Assembly: GCA_964348095.1 (NCBI GenBank) | Contig: CAYGBK010000046.1 | Location: 1-16,723, forward strand | Source: WVXP01 sp964348095 | GTDB lineage: Bacteria > Desulfobacterota > BSN033 > WVXP01 | Reading direction: 5' to 3' | Length of the DNA: 16,723 nt | Part shown: positions 7,793 through 14,770 of the stretch, one piece after another | Layout: the number at the start of each line of letters is the position of its first letter | Position numbering within the stretch: position 1 is the first letter of the stretch | Position numbers and translations under genes: made by a program | Notes under the pieces: generated by a model | Database searches by the model: none | The model's input: the letters and a program-made list of their open reading frames with translations, nothing else | What the model was told of the DNA's origin: nothing

Positions 7793-8641
7793 CTATTCCC
7801 TGACCTCGACAACGAATAGCGCAGCATCATATTCTCCAGGGATGTTGCCTGATGTAGCAAGAAAATCTCCTGTTGGTGACCAGATTAGGCGGGGGTTGTC
7901 ATATTCCCCCGTCCTCCAGGTGTTGATAGATTCACCATCTGGGAACCGCAAGACCGTGAATTCACCCGCGTAGCCAAAGGCAATTGCAGACTGACTGGGT
8001 GACAAGGCAGACCAGAAAGTGCCCTCGGCAACTCGGTGCACTTGGCTGCCTGGAGGATCTACAGGGCGGATCCAGAGAGCAATATCCCCGCCAAATGTAT
8101 TCGGGCGTTGCAGCAGCACCCAGCGACCATCCGGGGTGAAGGCAGGGTGCCATAAGTGTGTGTAAGGCAGAGTCTCCACCTCCCTTGTATCTGAGTGGAA
8201 AAGAAGAACTGGGGGGAAACTCGCTTCATCCCCAGTTGCATGAAGCAGGATGTGGTAGAGATCGTCGTGATCGAGCGATGCGGCAGTAGCTTGCTGATTG
8301 ACCCAGTCCCACGAATCTTCTGGGATTTCGGTAGCTGGAACACCAAAAAGATCAGGAGCCACTTGGACGACTTCTCCTCCGGCCTGGATCAGGAGGGGAC
8401 CTCGAGAGCGGGTTTCATAAATAAGGAATAAATCATCCGTAACCCATTCCCCACCTAAGCCACAACATCCCAACCTTTCGTCAAGTTCCCAATCGACCCG
8501 GTTTTCTACTCGTCCGGTAGCGCTATTCGTGATCGTTGTCGTATGTTTGACCCACCCATCCACAGAGTCTTGGGTAATAGTCTCAGCCCGAAAGGTCCCG
8601 TCAGAAGACTGGGTTTCATCCGGGGGACCAAGGATCTCGAT
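7793..8641 (-). pseudogene. C-terminal part of the split beta-propeller lipoprotein
   Basis: This reading frame is the direct in-frame continuation of the lipoprotein gene at 8642-9148, cut off from it only by a TAA at 8642-8644. It has no signal peptide. Propeller-type repeats run through it: FTPDGRWVLL, LSPSQSAIAFGY and WSPTGDFLATSG are the SPDG strands seen also in the N-terminal part (SWAPDGLWLG, SWQPDGSAAV). A GTG at 8561-8563 could start a 256-residue product, but no ribosome site precedes it, and the 26 codons between the TAA and this GTG also read as sensible protein (IEILGPPDETQSSDGTF). The unbroken gene would encode about 450 residues. Likely a nonsense-mutated gene; readthrough or a sequencing error are the alternatives. 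Confidence 0.7.
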
Positions 8642-9148
8642 TTACTCAGCCAGGGTGGGAACGAAATCTTGACAAGGGAATCCAATCCAATAGCTGTCTG
8701 TGGCGCTTACGGCAGCGCTACCGTCTGGTTGCCAGGAAATATCGGGGCTGTGCTCGCTAAACTCGAAGTGCCCATATTCACAAATTTCATCCGTGTGGGG
8801 GTTGAGAAAAATCAATTTGCCCGGTGGAGCTTGAGGATCAGCGGCCATATCTTCCGGGGTCCACAGCCAGAAACCTAACCACAGACCGTCCGGAGCCCAG
8901 CTGTCAATCCGGATTTCGGCTCCCTGGGCTATTGGCTCGATCGACGTATCCGGGATAGCTGTTGGAGGGATGCTTGTACTTGTTGGTGACAAGGTCTGCG
9001 TTGGAGTCCGAAATGGAGTTGTTGTCGGTGTCGCACTCTGAACAGAGGGCACCTGGGATGTTTGCACTGCATTACCGGGGCCGCAAGCCTCTAATAATAG
9101 AAATGTTAGTGCGAACAAGAAGTGATGGATTTTTAAGAACCTTTTCAT
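8642..9148 (-). CDS. Lipoprotein, N-terminal part of a beta-propeller protein
   Basis: 168 residues as translated. The signal peptide is KRFLKIHHFLFALTFLLL followed by the lipobox LEAC, with the lipidated Cys at 22. A low-complexity Thr/Pro/Ser linker follows (about 30-66, with TPTTTPFRTPTQT). A folded part begins around 75 with SWAPDGLWLGFW and SWQPDGSAAVSA, two blades of a TolB/WD-like propeller. The protein would be exported and anchored on the outer face of the membrane; the Thr/Pro linker is a habit of Chloroflexota lipoproteins. It stops at TAA 8642-8644, and the same frame then continues for 282 codons of propeller sequence, so this is probably the truncated front of one gene. The ribosome site before ATG 9148 is weak. 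Confidence 0.75.
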   Translation of the reverse strand: MKRFLKIHHFLFALTFLLLEACGPGNAVQTSQVPSVQSATPTTTPFRTPTQTLSPTSTSIPPTAIPDTSIEPIAQGAEIRIDSWAPDGLWLGFWLWTPEDMAADPQAPPGKLIFLNPHTDEICEYGHFEFSEHSPDISWQPDGSAAVSATDSYWIGFPCQDFVPTLAE

Positions 9149-9188
9149 GATATTCTCACACTTAGAAAGAAACGATCGTAATAATGCC

Positions 9189-9313
9189 GCCCAACAGCCT
9201 CGAGCTGAGAGGCGGCGATCTATTCAATCCTCCAACGATGAGGAAATACGAAGTCATTCCTTTAAGCTAATCGGCTAAGCCGATTAGCCGTCCGCTCCAG
9301 CGAGACGTTAGGC
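9189..9313 (-). other. attC site of the Thr-rich lipoprotein cassette
   Basis: Cores are GCCCAAC (9189-9195) and GTTAGGC (9307-9313). The arms pair as CTC-AGCTCGAGG against CTCCAGCGAG, with one unpaired C. The central palindrome has 10-bp arms at 9266-9275 and 9279-9288. Textbook architecture at 125 bp. The gene stop lies 43 bp to the right. Confidence 0.93.
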
Positions 9314-9356
9314 ATCGGGCATCTATGCGCGAGGGTCTACCTTCATCCGAGCATAC

Positions 9357-10172
9357 TCACTGATCCAATTCCCTTGGTGCAATTAGATACATGTCAACAT
9401 CGTCCGGTCGTATCGTCGGTGGATTGCCCATGGTGTAATCTACCCTCACTATTTGACCTTCGACGATATGCAGTGTAGATATCATGAATCGGGCTTCGTT
9501 GATAAACGCGATCGCATACTCACCACTGGGATAGATCGGATCGGAGAATGCAGAGTCGGAAACCGAGTAAACAGCGTAGAGATCTGAAGCATCAACTCCA
9601 ATCCAAGAATCGATATCATCCTTCCTAATGAAATGACCTTCTCCTGCTAGGACTGGAAGGACTTCGACCGTCTCGCCTTCGACCTCTCCTTCTTTACACT
9701 TCGGAGATCCGCCAAGCCCATCGTCGTTTGTACATTGGGCCTGTACATATCGAAAGAGAGATCGAAGCGCTTCTATATCGCCGTCCAGGCCGATTTGAAC
9801 AACACGATCGAGCTCTTCCATACCTGTCAGTGGGATTTCCGTGGAAACTGTTGGTGTCGATGTCGATGTGGGTGGGCGCGCCTGTCTGGTAGCAGTCTTC
9901 ATGGCCACAATTGTGGCGAAGGCAGCGGCGTTTTGGGTCTTGTTAATGTTCGGCGTAGCCTGGTAGCTGCCTTCTGCGACGGCAGTAGTATCTGGAGTGG
10001 GCGTTGTGGTTGCGGTGAGTGTCGGTGAGATTGCACTGGCCGTCGGCGTCACAGATATATTTGCCCTTACCTCTGAAGTTAAAGTACCCTCTATCTCGGT
10101 AGAAACCTCTGTACAAGCAGTCAGGATAAAGATGAGCGTGAGAACGAATGGGAGCAATTTGGACGATCGCAT
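9357..10172 (-). CDS. Thr/Pro-rich lipoprotein of unknown function
   Basis: 271 residues from ATG 10172, chosen because AAGGGGAAG lies 3 nt upstream; an in-frame ATG 18 nt earlier lacks a ribosome site. The signal peptide is RSSKLLPFVLTLIFI with lipobox LTAC and Cys20. Residues of about 35-115 are a Thr/Ser/Pro-rich linker (TLTATTTPTPDTT and TSTSTPTVS), probably extended and surface exposed. The C-terminal domain of about 150 residues starts near GMEELDRVVQIG and contains two Cys (in QAQCTNDD and SPKCKEG) that may form a disulfide, then beta-rich sequence ending in YLIAPRELDQ. I do not recognise this domain. The linker again points to Chloroflexota. A promoter-like pair lies upstream at 10230-10258. 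Confidence 0.82.
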   Translation of the reverse strand: MRSSKLLPFVLTLIFILTACTEVSTEIEGTLTSEVRANISVTPTASAISPTLTATTTPTPDTTAVAEGSYQATPNINKTQNAAAFATIVAMKTATRQARPPTSTSTPTVSTEIPLTGMEELDRVVQIGLDGDIEALRSLFRYVQAQCTNDDGLGGSPKCKEGEVEGETVEVLPVLAGEGHFIRKDDIDSWIGVDASDLYAVYSVSDSAFSDPIYPSGEYAIAFINEARFMISTLHIVEGQIVRVDYTMGNPPTIRPDDVDMYLIAPRELDQ

Positions 10173-10215
10173 GATCTTCCCCTTCACCATTTCTAAATGA
10201 CCCTAACAATAAAGA

Positions 10216-10285
10216 GCAATGATTACCTGAGTATGATACCCGAATATCATGTTGGCAATGTCATATTACAGCCAGGTAATGATGC
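10216..10285. promoter_or_regulatory. Promoter flanked by an inverted repeat, upstream of the lipoprotein
   Basis: On the minus strand, TTGCCA (10253-10258) and CATACT (10230-10235) are separated by 17 nt and would start transcription near 10223, about 50 nt before the lipoprotein ATG. Two inverted arms bracket it: ATTACCTG at 10222-10229 and CAGGTAAT at 10273-10280. They extend with a mismatch to about 13 bp (10216-10229 / 10273-10285). One arm covers the start point and the other lies upstream of -35. This is the geometry of an operator pair bound by a dimeric or looping regulator, but nothing shows which protein. Confidence 0.4.
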
Positions 10286-10299
10286 TTTCTGGCGGACCC

Positions 10300-10305
10300 T
10301 ATAAT
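10300..10305 (+). promoter_or_regulatory. Perfect -10 box ahead of the response-regulator remnant
   Basis: TATAAT at 10300-10305 lies 17 nt upstream of ATG 10323, with AAGGA in the leader as a ribosome site. The hexamer 17 nt upstream (TAATGA) is a weak -35. It probably belonged to the now broken response-regulator gene. Confidence 0.35.
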
Positions 10306-10322
10306 GTCGACAAGGAATGATC

Positions 10323-10522
10323 ATGGAAAATCGGAACAAGATCTTGATTGTCAACGATGAGGACGCAATCCGCGCAACCCTTTGGCAGCGGCGTTGAAAC
10401 GTGCCCGATACGACGTACGCGATGCATCCGATGGGGAACAAGCCCTGGGAACTACAAGGAGAGAAGTCCTGCAACCAATGGATTTCGTTTCACCTCTTGC
10501 TCCTTATGCTGAAGCTCAGTGA
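10323..10522 (+). pseudogene. Response-regulator receiver-domain remnant (frameshifted, truncated)
   Basis: The plus strand reads MENRNKILIVNDEDAIRATL and then runs into a TGA at 10395-10397. In the next frame from 10382 the homology continues as LAAALKRARYDVRDASDGEQAL. Together these are beta1 (with an acidic pair, N-D in place of D-D), alpha1 and beta2 of a CheY-like receiver domain. Loss of one base near 10380-10382 explains the break. After GEQAL the sequence no longer looks like a receiver; the phospho-acceptor strand (beta3 LLD) and output domain are missing. The frame ends 5 bp before the next attC core. It is antisense to all other cassette genes. A dead fragment caught inside the lipoprotein cassette. 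Confidence 0.72.
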
Positions 10523-10526
10523 TTGC

Positions 10527-10649
10527 GCCTAACGGTCGCGAGCTGAGGCGCCTGGGATCGCCCCAGCTCCTGCTCACCACGATATCAAAAACGCTCCATC
10601 GATGGCAAATCATGGCGCATCCCAGGTCGCCTCCAGTGAGTGGTTAGGC
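10527..10649 (-). other. attC site of the deoxyribosyltransferase-like cassette
   Basis: Cores GCCTAAC (10527-10533) and GTTAGGC (10643-10649) are perfect complements. The arms pair as CGCCTC-AGC against CGCCTCCAG with the single unpaired base. The stem is unusually long because GGCG/CTGGGAT on the left also pairs with ATCCCAG/CGCC on the right. Length 123 bp; the gene stop is 35 bp away. Confidence 0.93.
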
Positions 10650-10684
10650 GGCTTTATCGCTAGCCCGACGGTTCATATAGATCA

Positions 10685-11434
10685 TTACAATGTGCCGTTT
10701 CTTCTAAGTCTCTGAACAATTTCTTCCAACTTACTTTTTGTCATTAATTCGCTAAAACCACTCCCGGGACTGTACCTGGATGCTTGATACACAACCTCTT
10801 GATACTCTGGCGGATAGGGCGATTTCATCTCTATGACCGCTTCCAGACCAGCTATGACTTGCTTAGCAACTTCATCTAAGGATTTCTGTATCGTGCCTAA
10901 CTCCGCTTTCAGCATACCCTGCAACGTATCGCTGTCGCCTAGCCTCTGGCACTCCTCGGTAAATATATCTGCCCAAATTTCAAAAGAGTTTAGCTGGACC
11001 TCTACAGTCCGGGGCCAATTCTTTACCATCAAATTGTAAGGCTCACTCAAGCCCGCAAAAGACACGCGACGAAAGTCAGAGCGCAGTATAACCGTTGGCT
11101 TTCCGAGACACTTTGCCATCGCAAATTCCACCACAGTCCCTGAATCCAGCTCCAGGCCATCGAAGCGCGCCAGGATAATATCGGCTTTCACAACCTCTAG
11201 GAGATCAGTATTCCTTATATAGGCTTCGACATCAGGTCTGTCCAATTCCTGCAATTCCCTGGACTGAGGTAAGAATAATTGAAATTTCCCGCTAGACAAT
11301 TTACAAACAGACTCCTTGAGTAAAATATTTGTTGCCAGCTCGTCTTGTGTGAAAAGCCCCCCTGCGGAGTAAACTATGTATGGGCCCTCAGAGTTGGTCG
11401 CTCCCCGGCTTGTTGTATCCTCATTCTCGCTCAT
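10685..11434 (-). CDS. Nucleoside 2-deoxyribosyltransferase-like protein
   Basis: 249 residues. The first 135 fit the nucleoside 2-deoxyribosyltransferase fold: YIVYSAGGLFTQDE (19-32; the family has xxLAGP.F...E), a helix, LPQSRE (55-60), then ADIILARFDGLELDSGT (84-100) and VVEFAMAKCLGKPTVIL. The DSGT...E pattern with Glu103 is the family's catalytic signature, and Asp92/Asp97 sit where substrate ligands occur. These enzymes cleave or exchange the N-glycosidic bond of (deoxy)nucleosides or nucleotides. About 115 further residues form a mostly helical tail (TIQKSLDEVAKQVIAGLEAV) not seen in the minimal enzymes. ATG 11434 has AAAGGA upstream. It is the sole gene of its cassette. The role could be nucleotide salvage or nucleotide-directed defence; the sequence does not decide. 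Confidence 0.83.
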   Translation of the reverse strand: MSENEDTTSRGATNSEGPYIVYSAGGLFTQDELATNILLKESVCKLSSGKFQLFLPQSRELQELDRPDVEAYIRNTDLLEVVKADIILARFDGLELDSGTVVEFAMAKCLGKPTVILRSDFRRVSFAGLSEPYNLMVKNWPRTVEVQLNSFEIWADIFTEECQRLGDSDTLQGMLKAELGTIQKSLDEVAKQVIAGLEAVIEMKSPYPPEYQEVVYQASRYSPGSGFSELMTKSKLEEIVQRLRRNGTL

Positions 11435-11486
11435 ATGCTTGTCCTTTCAAATTGAATTTTCAATAATGCATGCAACTATCTAAGCC

Positions 11487-11612
11487 GCCTAACGGTGTGT
11501 TCACGTGATCCGGCGTTTTTGACCCGAGCCATCCTTTGCTTGGAACCAAATACTCAAAGAGCGCGCCGCTTGGCTGTCGGCGCAGCCGGGTCACATGCAA
11601 CTGGGGTTAGCC
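11487..11612 (-). other. attC site of the LLM oxidoreductase cassette
   Basis: Cores are GCCTAAC (11487-11493) and GTTAGCC (11606-11612). The inner arms CCGGATCACGTG and CCGGGTCACATG correspond with two mismatches, but without an obvious extra base, unlike the other sites. The site starts 2 bp after the stop codon of the gene at 11615-12487. Length 126 bp. Confidence 0.8.
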
Positions 11613-11614
11613 CG

Positions 11615-12487
11615 CTATTTCTGCGGTTTACGCAACTGTGGTGGACCTTGCAGTATTCGTTCGCGCATTGAATCTACTGGCCATTCATCTTCATAACCTT
11701 TGCCAGATCTAAAGGGCGTAATAGATTCCAACCACCAAGTCGCTCCCAAGTCGGCGCGTTGCTCGACCAAATTAACCACTTCTTTAGATTCTGCATCAGC
11801 TGTGACCCCCATGATGATTATTTCCAATGGCTGCTCATGTTTGCGATGCTTACTCAGGTAACGAACCATGTCATCCAGTTGGGCGAGCTCTTGTTCATTC
11901 TCTTCAACCTCGAACAAAGGAAATGCTCCATCCCATTTTGCGGCCCTTCGAAAGGGTGCTTTATTGGGCCAGATCCCACCCACCCAAATAGGAATGTGAG
12001 GCTGCTGTAGTGGTTTGGGTAGAAAATGCGCGTTCTCGATGTGATAATATTGCCCCGCATAGCTGAACGGTTCACCACTCCATAACCCAACCAGTACAAT
12101 TAATGCTTCATCCAGCATTGCCCCTCGCTTCTTGAGATCAGGCTGTTCACCCAGATGCGCCCACTCGGCTTTTCCACCTCCGATACCTACACCCAGTGTT
12201 AGCCGCCCTCCTGAAAGATGATCGATCGAGACAGCCTCGCGCGCCAACTTCCAGGGACGACGCCGGGGAAGGGGTGTAACCGTAGTGCCGATCCGGATTC
12301 GGTGCGTACTGACAGCGACCGCAGCAAGGGCTACCCAAGGATCAACCATAGGCAACGTCCAGCCTGCAATATGATCCCAAATGAAAAAACCATCCCAGCC
12401 TGAGTTTTCTGCATCCTGAGCTAGATTAGCCAGAAGACGTGCGTCTCCATAGGCTCCAAAGTTGGGTAAGTAAATGCCGAATTTCAT
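11615..12487 (-). CDS. LLM-class flavin-dependent oxidoreductase
   Basis: 290 residues starting MKFGIYLPNFGAYGD. The luciferase-like monooxygenase TIM barrel is clear: ENSGWDGFFIWDHI (27-40), WVALAAVAVSTHRIRIGTTV (51-70), PLPRRRPWKLAREAVSIDHL, then SGGRLTLGVGIGGG with the phosphate-binding glycines, and PKPLQQPHIPIWVGG after the insertion. These enzymes use FMN or coenzyme F420 for oxidation of small molecules in the cytoplasm; the cofactor cannot be read off with certainty. The C-terminus is short. ATG 12487 has AAAGGG about 9 nt upstream. The stop abuts the attC. The region upstream (12488-12944) has no recognised attC, so it may share a cassette with the next two genes. Confidence 0.92.
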   Translation of the reverse strand: MKFGIYLPNFGAYGDARLLANLAQDAENSGWDGFFIWDHIAGWTLPMVDPWVALAAVAVSTHRIRIGTTVTPLPRRRPWKLAREAVSIDHLSGGRLTLGVGIGGGKAEWAHLGEQPDLKKRGAMLDEALIVLVGLWSGEPFSYAGQYYHIENAHFLPKPLQQPHIPIWVGGIWPNKAPFRRAAKWDGAFPLFEVEENEQELAQLDDMVRYLSKHRKHEQPLEIIIMGVTADAESKEVVNLVEQRADLGATWWLESITPFRSGKGYEDEWPVDSMRERILQGPPQLRKPQK

Positions 12488-12944
12488 AGAACTGACCCTT
12501 TCTCAAGTCTATCAATTCTGATTATCGGGCCAAAATCTGAATCTGTGGACTAGCTTCCAAATAACATACTTTACAGGATTAATTGGAGAAACCCACTGAG
12601 TCTTTAGTTGGCAGGCAGGTTGCGCGTCAAACCAGTTGGAATCGAGGTACCGACAATGGAATTTAATTATTTACCGATAAATTTATTCGGCTTCCGATTA
12701 CTCTTACAATCAGCCCCTGATAATTTTATTAAACTACCCCCTACAGGCACCCTATCATAACCCCCTCCGTTTCACTCCGGAGATGCTGCTTGAGAGCCTC
12801 CAGTTCGCCCTGAATGTTCTTATCAGGGTGGGGAGAAAAGTATCTCCCTTGCTAAACATCCCGAGGTGTAACCGAGTGGGCAGACCCATGACTCCAGATC
12901 AAAGCCAGGAATATCTATTGATTACAACATGACTCACCTGAGGG
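12488..12944. other. 457-bp stretch without a convincing gene
   Basis: AT-rich in its middle (12656-12735). I see a small hairpin (CCCTGA / TCAGGG, around 12808-12826), a 10-bp palindrome ATAAATTTAT and a CTCCGGAG palindrome, but no pair of attC cores, no long frame and no RNA gene that I can name. A 34-codon frame from ATG 12656 on the plus strand is not credible. The expected attC of the propeller gene at 12945 is missing or decayed beyond recognition here. Confidence 0.4.
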
Positions 12945-14405
12945 CTATGTAATCACCTCTTCAACTCGATACCAATCCATTCCCTGTGTAGCTATGTAAT
13001 GAAATTCCTTAGCAGAATCGAATACAACCTTGCCCCCTCCTAGGACAACGATATTGTCGAAGGTTTCACCCTCTTCGCCATCAAGCACAACGCTCTGACG
13101 ACCTTCAACTAGTGCTGGATAAGCAAAATGGCTGCCATCTGGTGAGAAGGTGAATTCATCCGCGCTCTTGTAAGGTCCGAATCTTTGGTCATCGACACAA
13201 ATATAAAGTTCATTTTTAGCATAGATGGCGTACATCACGCGGGAGCTATCAGGACTGAAGGACTTCTCGCCTATGCCGATCTGGCCTTCAAAGGGTCCGT
13301 GCACAACGCCATCGATGACAAGCACTTCCTTCCCACCTCGTTTCGCCAGGTACAGATAGCGAGAACTGTCAGGGCTGAAGAGGACAAGTGCCAGGTCATT
13401 AAAAACTTCCCCGGGTTCTCCATCGATGATCATATGAAATTCTTTTTTTGGAAGGAGACCAAGAAAACCTTTTGCACCGGTCTTGGTTGCGAATGCGAGA
13501 CGATTGCCATCCGGGCTTAACGTCACCGAATCCATGAGCACATCAGGGTACGGTCCTAGTTCTAGGCCGTCAGCCACAAGATACGCTTGTCCGGCCTTCT
13601 TAGCACAATAAACGAGGTGATCCCCGACATCGCTTATGGATCTATCCGTCAGACCTAGGTCGTCATAGCGTCCTTGTTCGACGCCATTTACGACGGCCAC
13701 CCACTGGTTTCCATCCCTGGCCGCATAGGCGTAAAACGAGCCATCGCGATTGAAATGTGGGTTATCGACATGATCATAGGGTTTCTGCTGCTCACCGTCG
13801 AGGATCAGCGCTTCTTTTCCATTGATCCTTGCTTTGTAACCCAGACGCTCACCTCCAGGGCTGAAAATAAGCTTCCCTAATGCTTCGAAGGGGCCTTGTC
13901 TTCCCTGATCAGTGATCACATGCCACTGTTCGCCATCATAAGCCCCGTAGGCGTATCCCTCTCTGCCGGGGTTGAAGATTGTGTCATACTCAAGGATCCC
14001 TTTATATGTTTGTTGCTCTTCTCCATCAATCACGACACATGATCCATCGTGCGATTTAACCGTGTAGGCAAATTGGCGACTATCCGGGCTGAACTCCAAT
14101 GACTCAGGCATTACCATCATATACGAGCCGAAATTCTCATCATCAACAATCGTGATGATCTTTCCAGATTCCTCCATAGCAAAGTAAGCGATTCGGCGAC
14201 TGTCCGGGCTGAACATCATGCCAAAGAGAAGTTCATACACATTCTGCCTCTCATCGTTAACCTGAACATAATTCCAATCATCTTCCTTCATGACCGCAGC
14301 CAGGCGCCTCTGATCCGGGCTTACCAAGAAGTACGGTACCATTCGCTGGTTGAATTTCGTCCAATCCATGGTGGCGAGTTTGGTCTTCGATTTAATTTGC
14401 CGCAT
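12945..14405 (-). CDS. Cytoplasmic multi-repeat beta-propeller protein (TolB/WD-like)
   Basis: 486 residues made of tandem repeats of about 40-45 residues, each with an FSPDxxxxAY strand, a turn, and a strand of the VVIDGE or LILDGE type followed by a G-P-F/Y segment. Examples are FSPDSRRIAYFA, FSPDSRQFAYTV, FSPGGERLGYKA, LSPDGNRLAFAT, FSPDSSRYLYLA and FSPDGSHFAYPA. I count roughly ten units, so either one large or two stacked propellers. There is no signal peptide, lipobox or membrane span. GGGGAGGG 6 nt before ATG 14405 is the strongest ribosome site in the window. The second strand (xxIDGExxxxY/F) is regular enough to mark a defined family, but I know no function for it. No catalytic residues are visible; a binding or scaffold role is inference. 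Confidence 0.85.
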   Translation of the reverse strand: MRQIKSKTKLATMDWTKFNQRMVPYFLVSPDQRRLAAVMKEDDWNYVQVNDERQNVYELLFGMMFSPDSRRIAYFAMEESGKIITIVDDENFGSYMMVMPESLEFSPDSRQFAYTVKSHDGSCVVIDGEEQQTYKGILEYDTIFNPGREGYAYGAYDGEQWHVITDQGRQGPFEALGKLIFSPGGERLGYKARINGKEALILDGEQQKPYDHVDNPHFNRDGSFYAYAARDGNQWVAVVNGVEQGRYDDLGLTDRSISDVGDHLVYCAKKAGQAYLVADGLELGPYPDVLMDSVTLSPDGNRLAFATKTGAKGFLGLLPKKEFHMIIDGEPGEVFNDLALVLFSPDSSRYLYLAKRGGKEVLVIDGVVHGPFEGQIGIGEKSFSPDSSRVMYAIYAKNELYICVDDQRFGPYKSADEFTFSPDGSHFAYPALVEGRQSVVLDGEEGETFDNIVVLGGGKVVFDSAKEFHYIATQGMDWYRVEEVIT

Positions 14406-14469
14406 GATGATCCCTCCCCGTCAAATGAAATCCTTGCTGCATACTGCTCGTGATATTTACAAAACGAAC

Positions 14470-14697
14470 TTAGGTTACGGCTCGATCGATGCCCGGGGTC
14501 CGTTTGAGTAGATCCGATCGAATGACCCAGACGAGATACAAAATCGCTACTATCAATATCAACTCCGTGCTCTCCTCCCAGAAGACAAACCAGACGATGT
14601 CATCACGCATGGCAGAGAGGAAGATCAACCGTAACGTACCAAATCCCAGATGACCTACGGCAACGGCGAAGGTTCCGCCTAACGGCCTCGAGCTCAT
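14470..14697 (-). CDS. Small membrane protein whose start lies in an attC
   Basis: 75 residues with one strong span, WFVFWEESTELILIVAILYL (about 36-55), extended to WVI, and a weaker hydrophobic stretch before it (about 9-29). The frame opens at ATG 14697 inside the neighbouring attC: MSSRPLGG is translated from CGAGG-CCGTTAGGC and adjacent bases. An internal ATG at 14610 (MRDDIVWFVF) is an alternative start. Neither has a good ribosome site. The sequence looks like the C-terminal end of a larger membrane protein whose front was lost at the cassette boundary. It lies 64 bp upstream of the propeller gene, without an attC between. Coding status moderate. Confidence 0.45.
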   Translation of the reverse strand: MSSRPLGGTFAVAVGHLGFGTLRLIFLSAMRDDIVWFVFWEESTELILIVAILYLVWVIRSDLLKRTPGIDRAVT

Positions 14698-14764
14698 CTG
14701 CCAGGGATCGGATCATACTACATCGGATCGCCGCGCATCTCTGGTCAGATGCGGCGAGTTGATT
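14677..14764 (-). other. attC site beside the IS110 remnant
   Basis: The left core GCCTAAC (14677-14683) and the right end GTTGATT (14758-14764, imperfect). The inner arms pair as CTGG-CAGATG against CTGGTCAGATG with the expected unpaired T. The left half carries CTCGAGCTC, close to the CGAGCTGAG family of the other sites. A second, competing hairpin (arms around 14729-14738 and 14747-14756) overlaps the right half. Length 88 bp. IS110 transposase sequence starts about 7 bp beyond the right end. Confidence 0.7.
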
Positions 14765-14770
14765 GTATAA

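Noticed and set aside
10201..10256. CCCTAAC / GTTGGCA pair upstream of the lipoprotein as a short attC
   Set aside because: No L' / L'' pairing and it overlaps the promoter region; the complete site of this cassette is at 9189-9313.
12656..12760. 34-codon plus-strand frame in the long gap
   Set aside because: No ribosome site, no homology I can see, opposite to the array direction.
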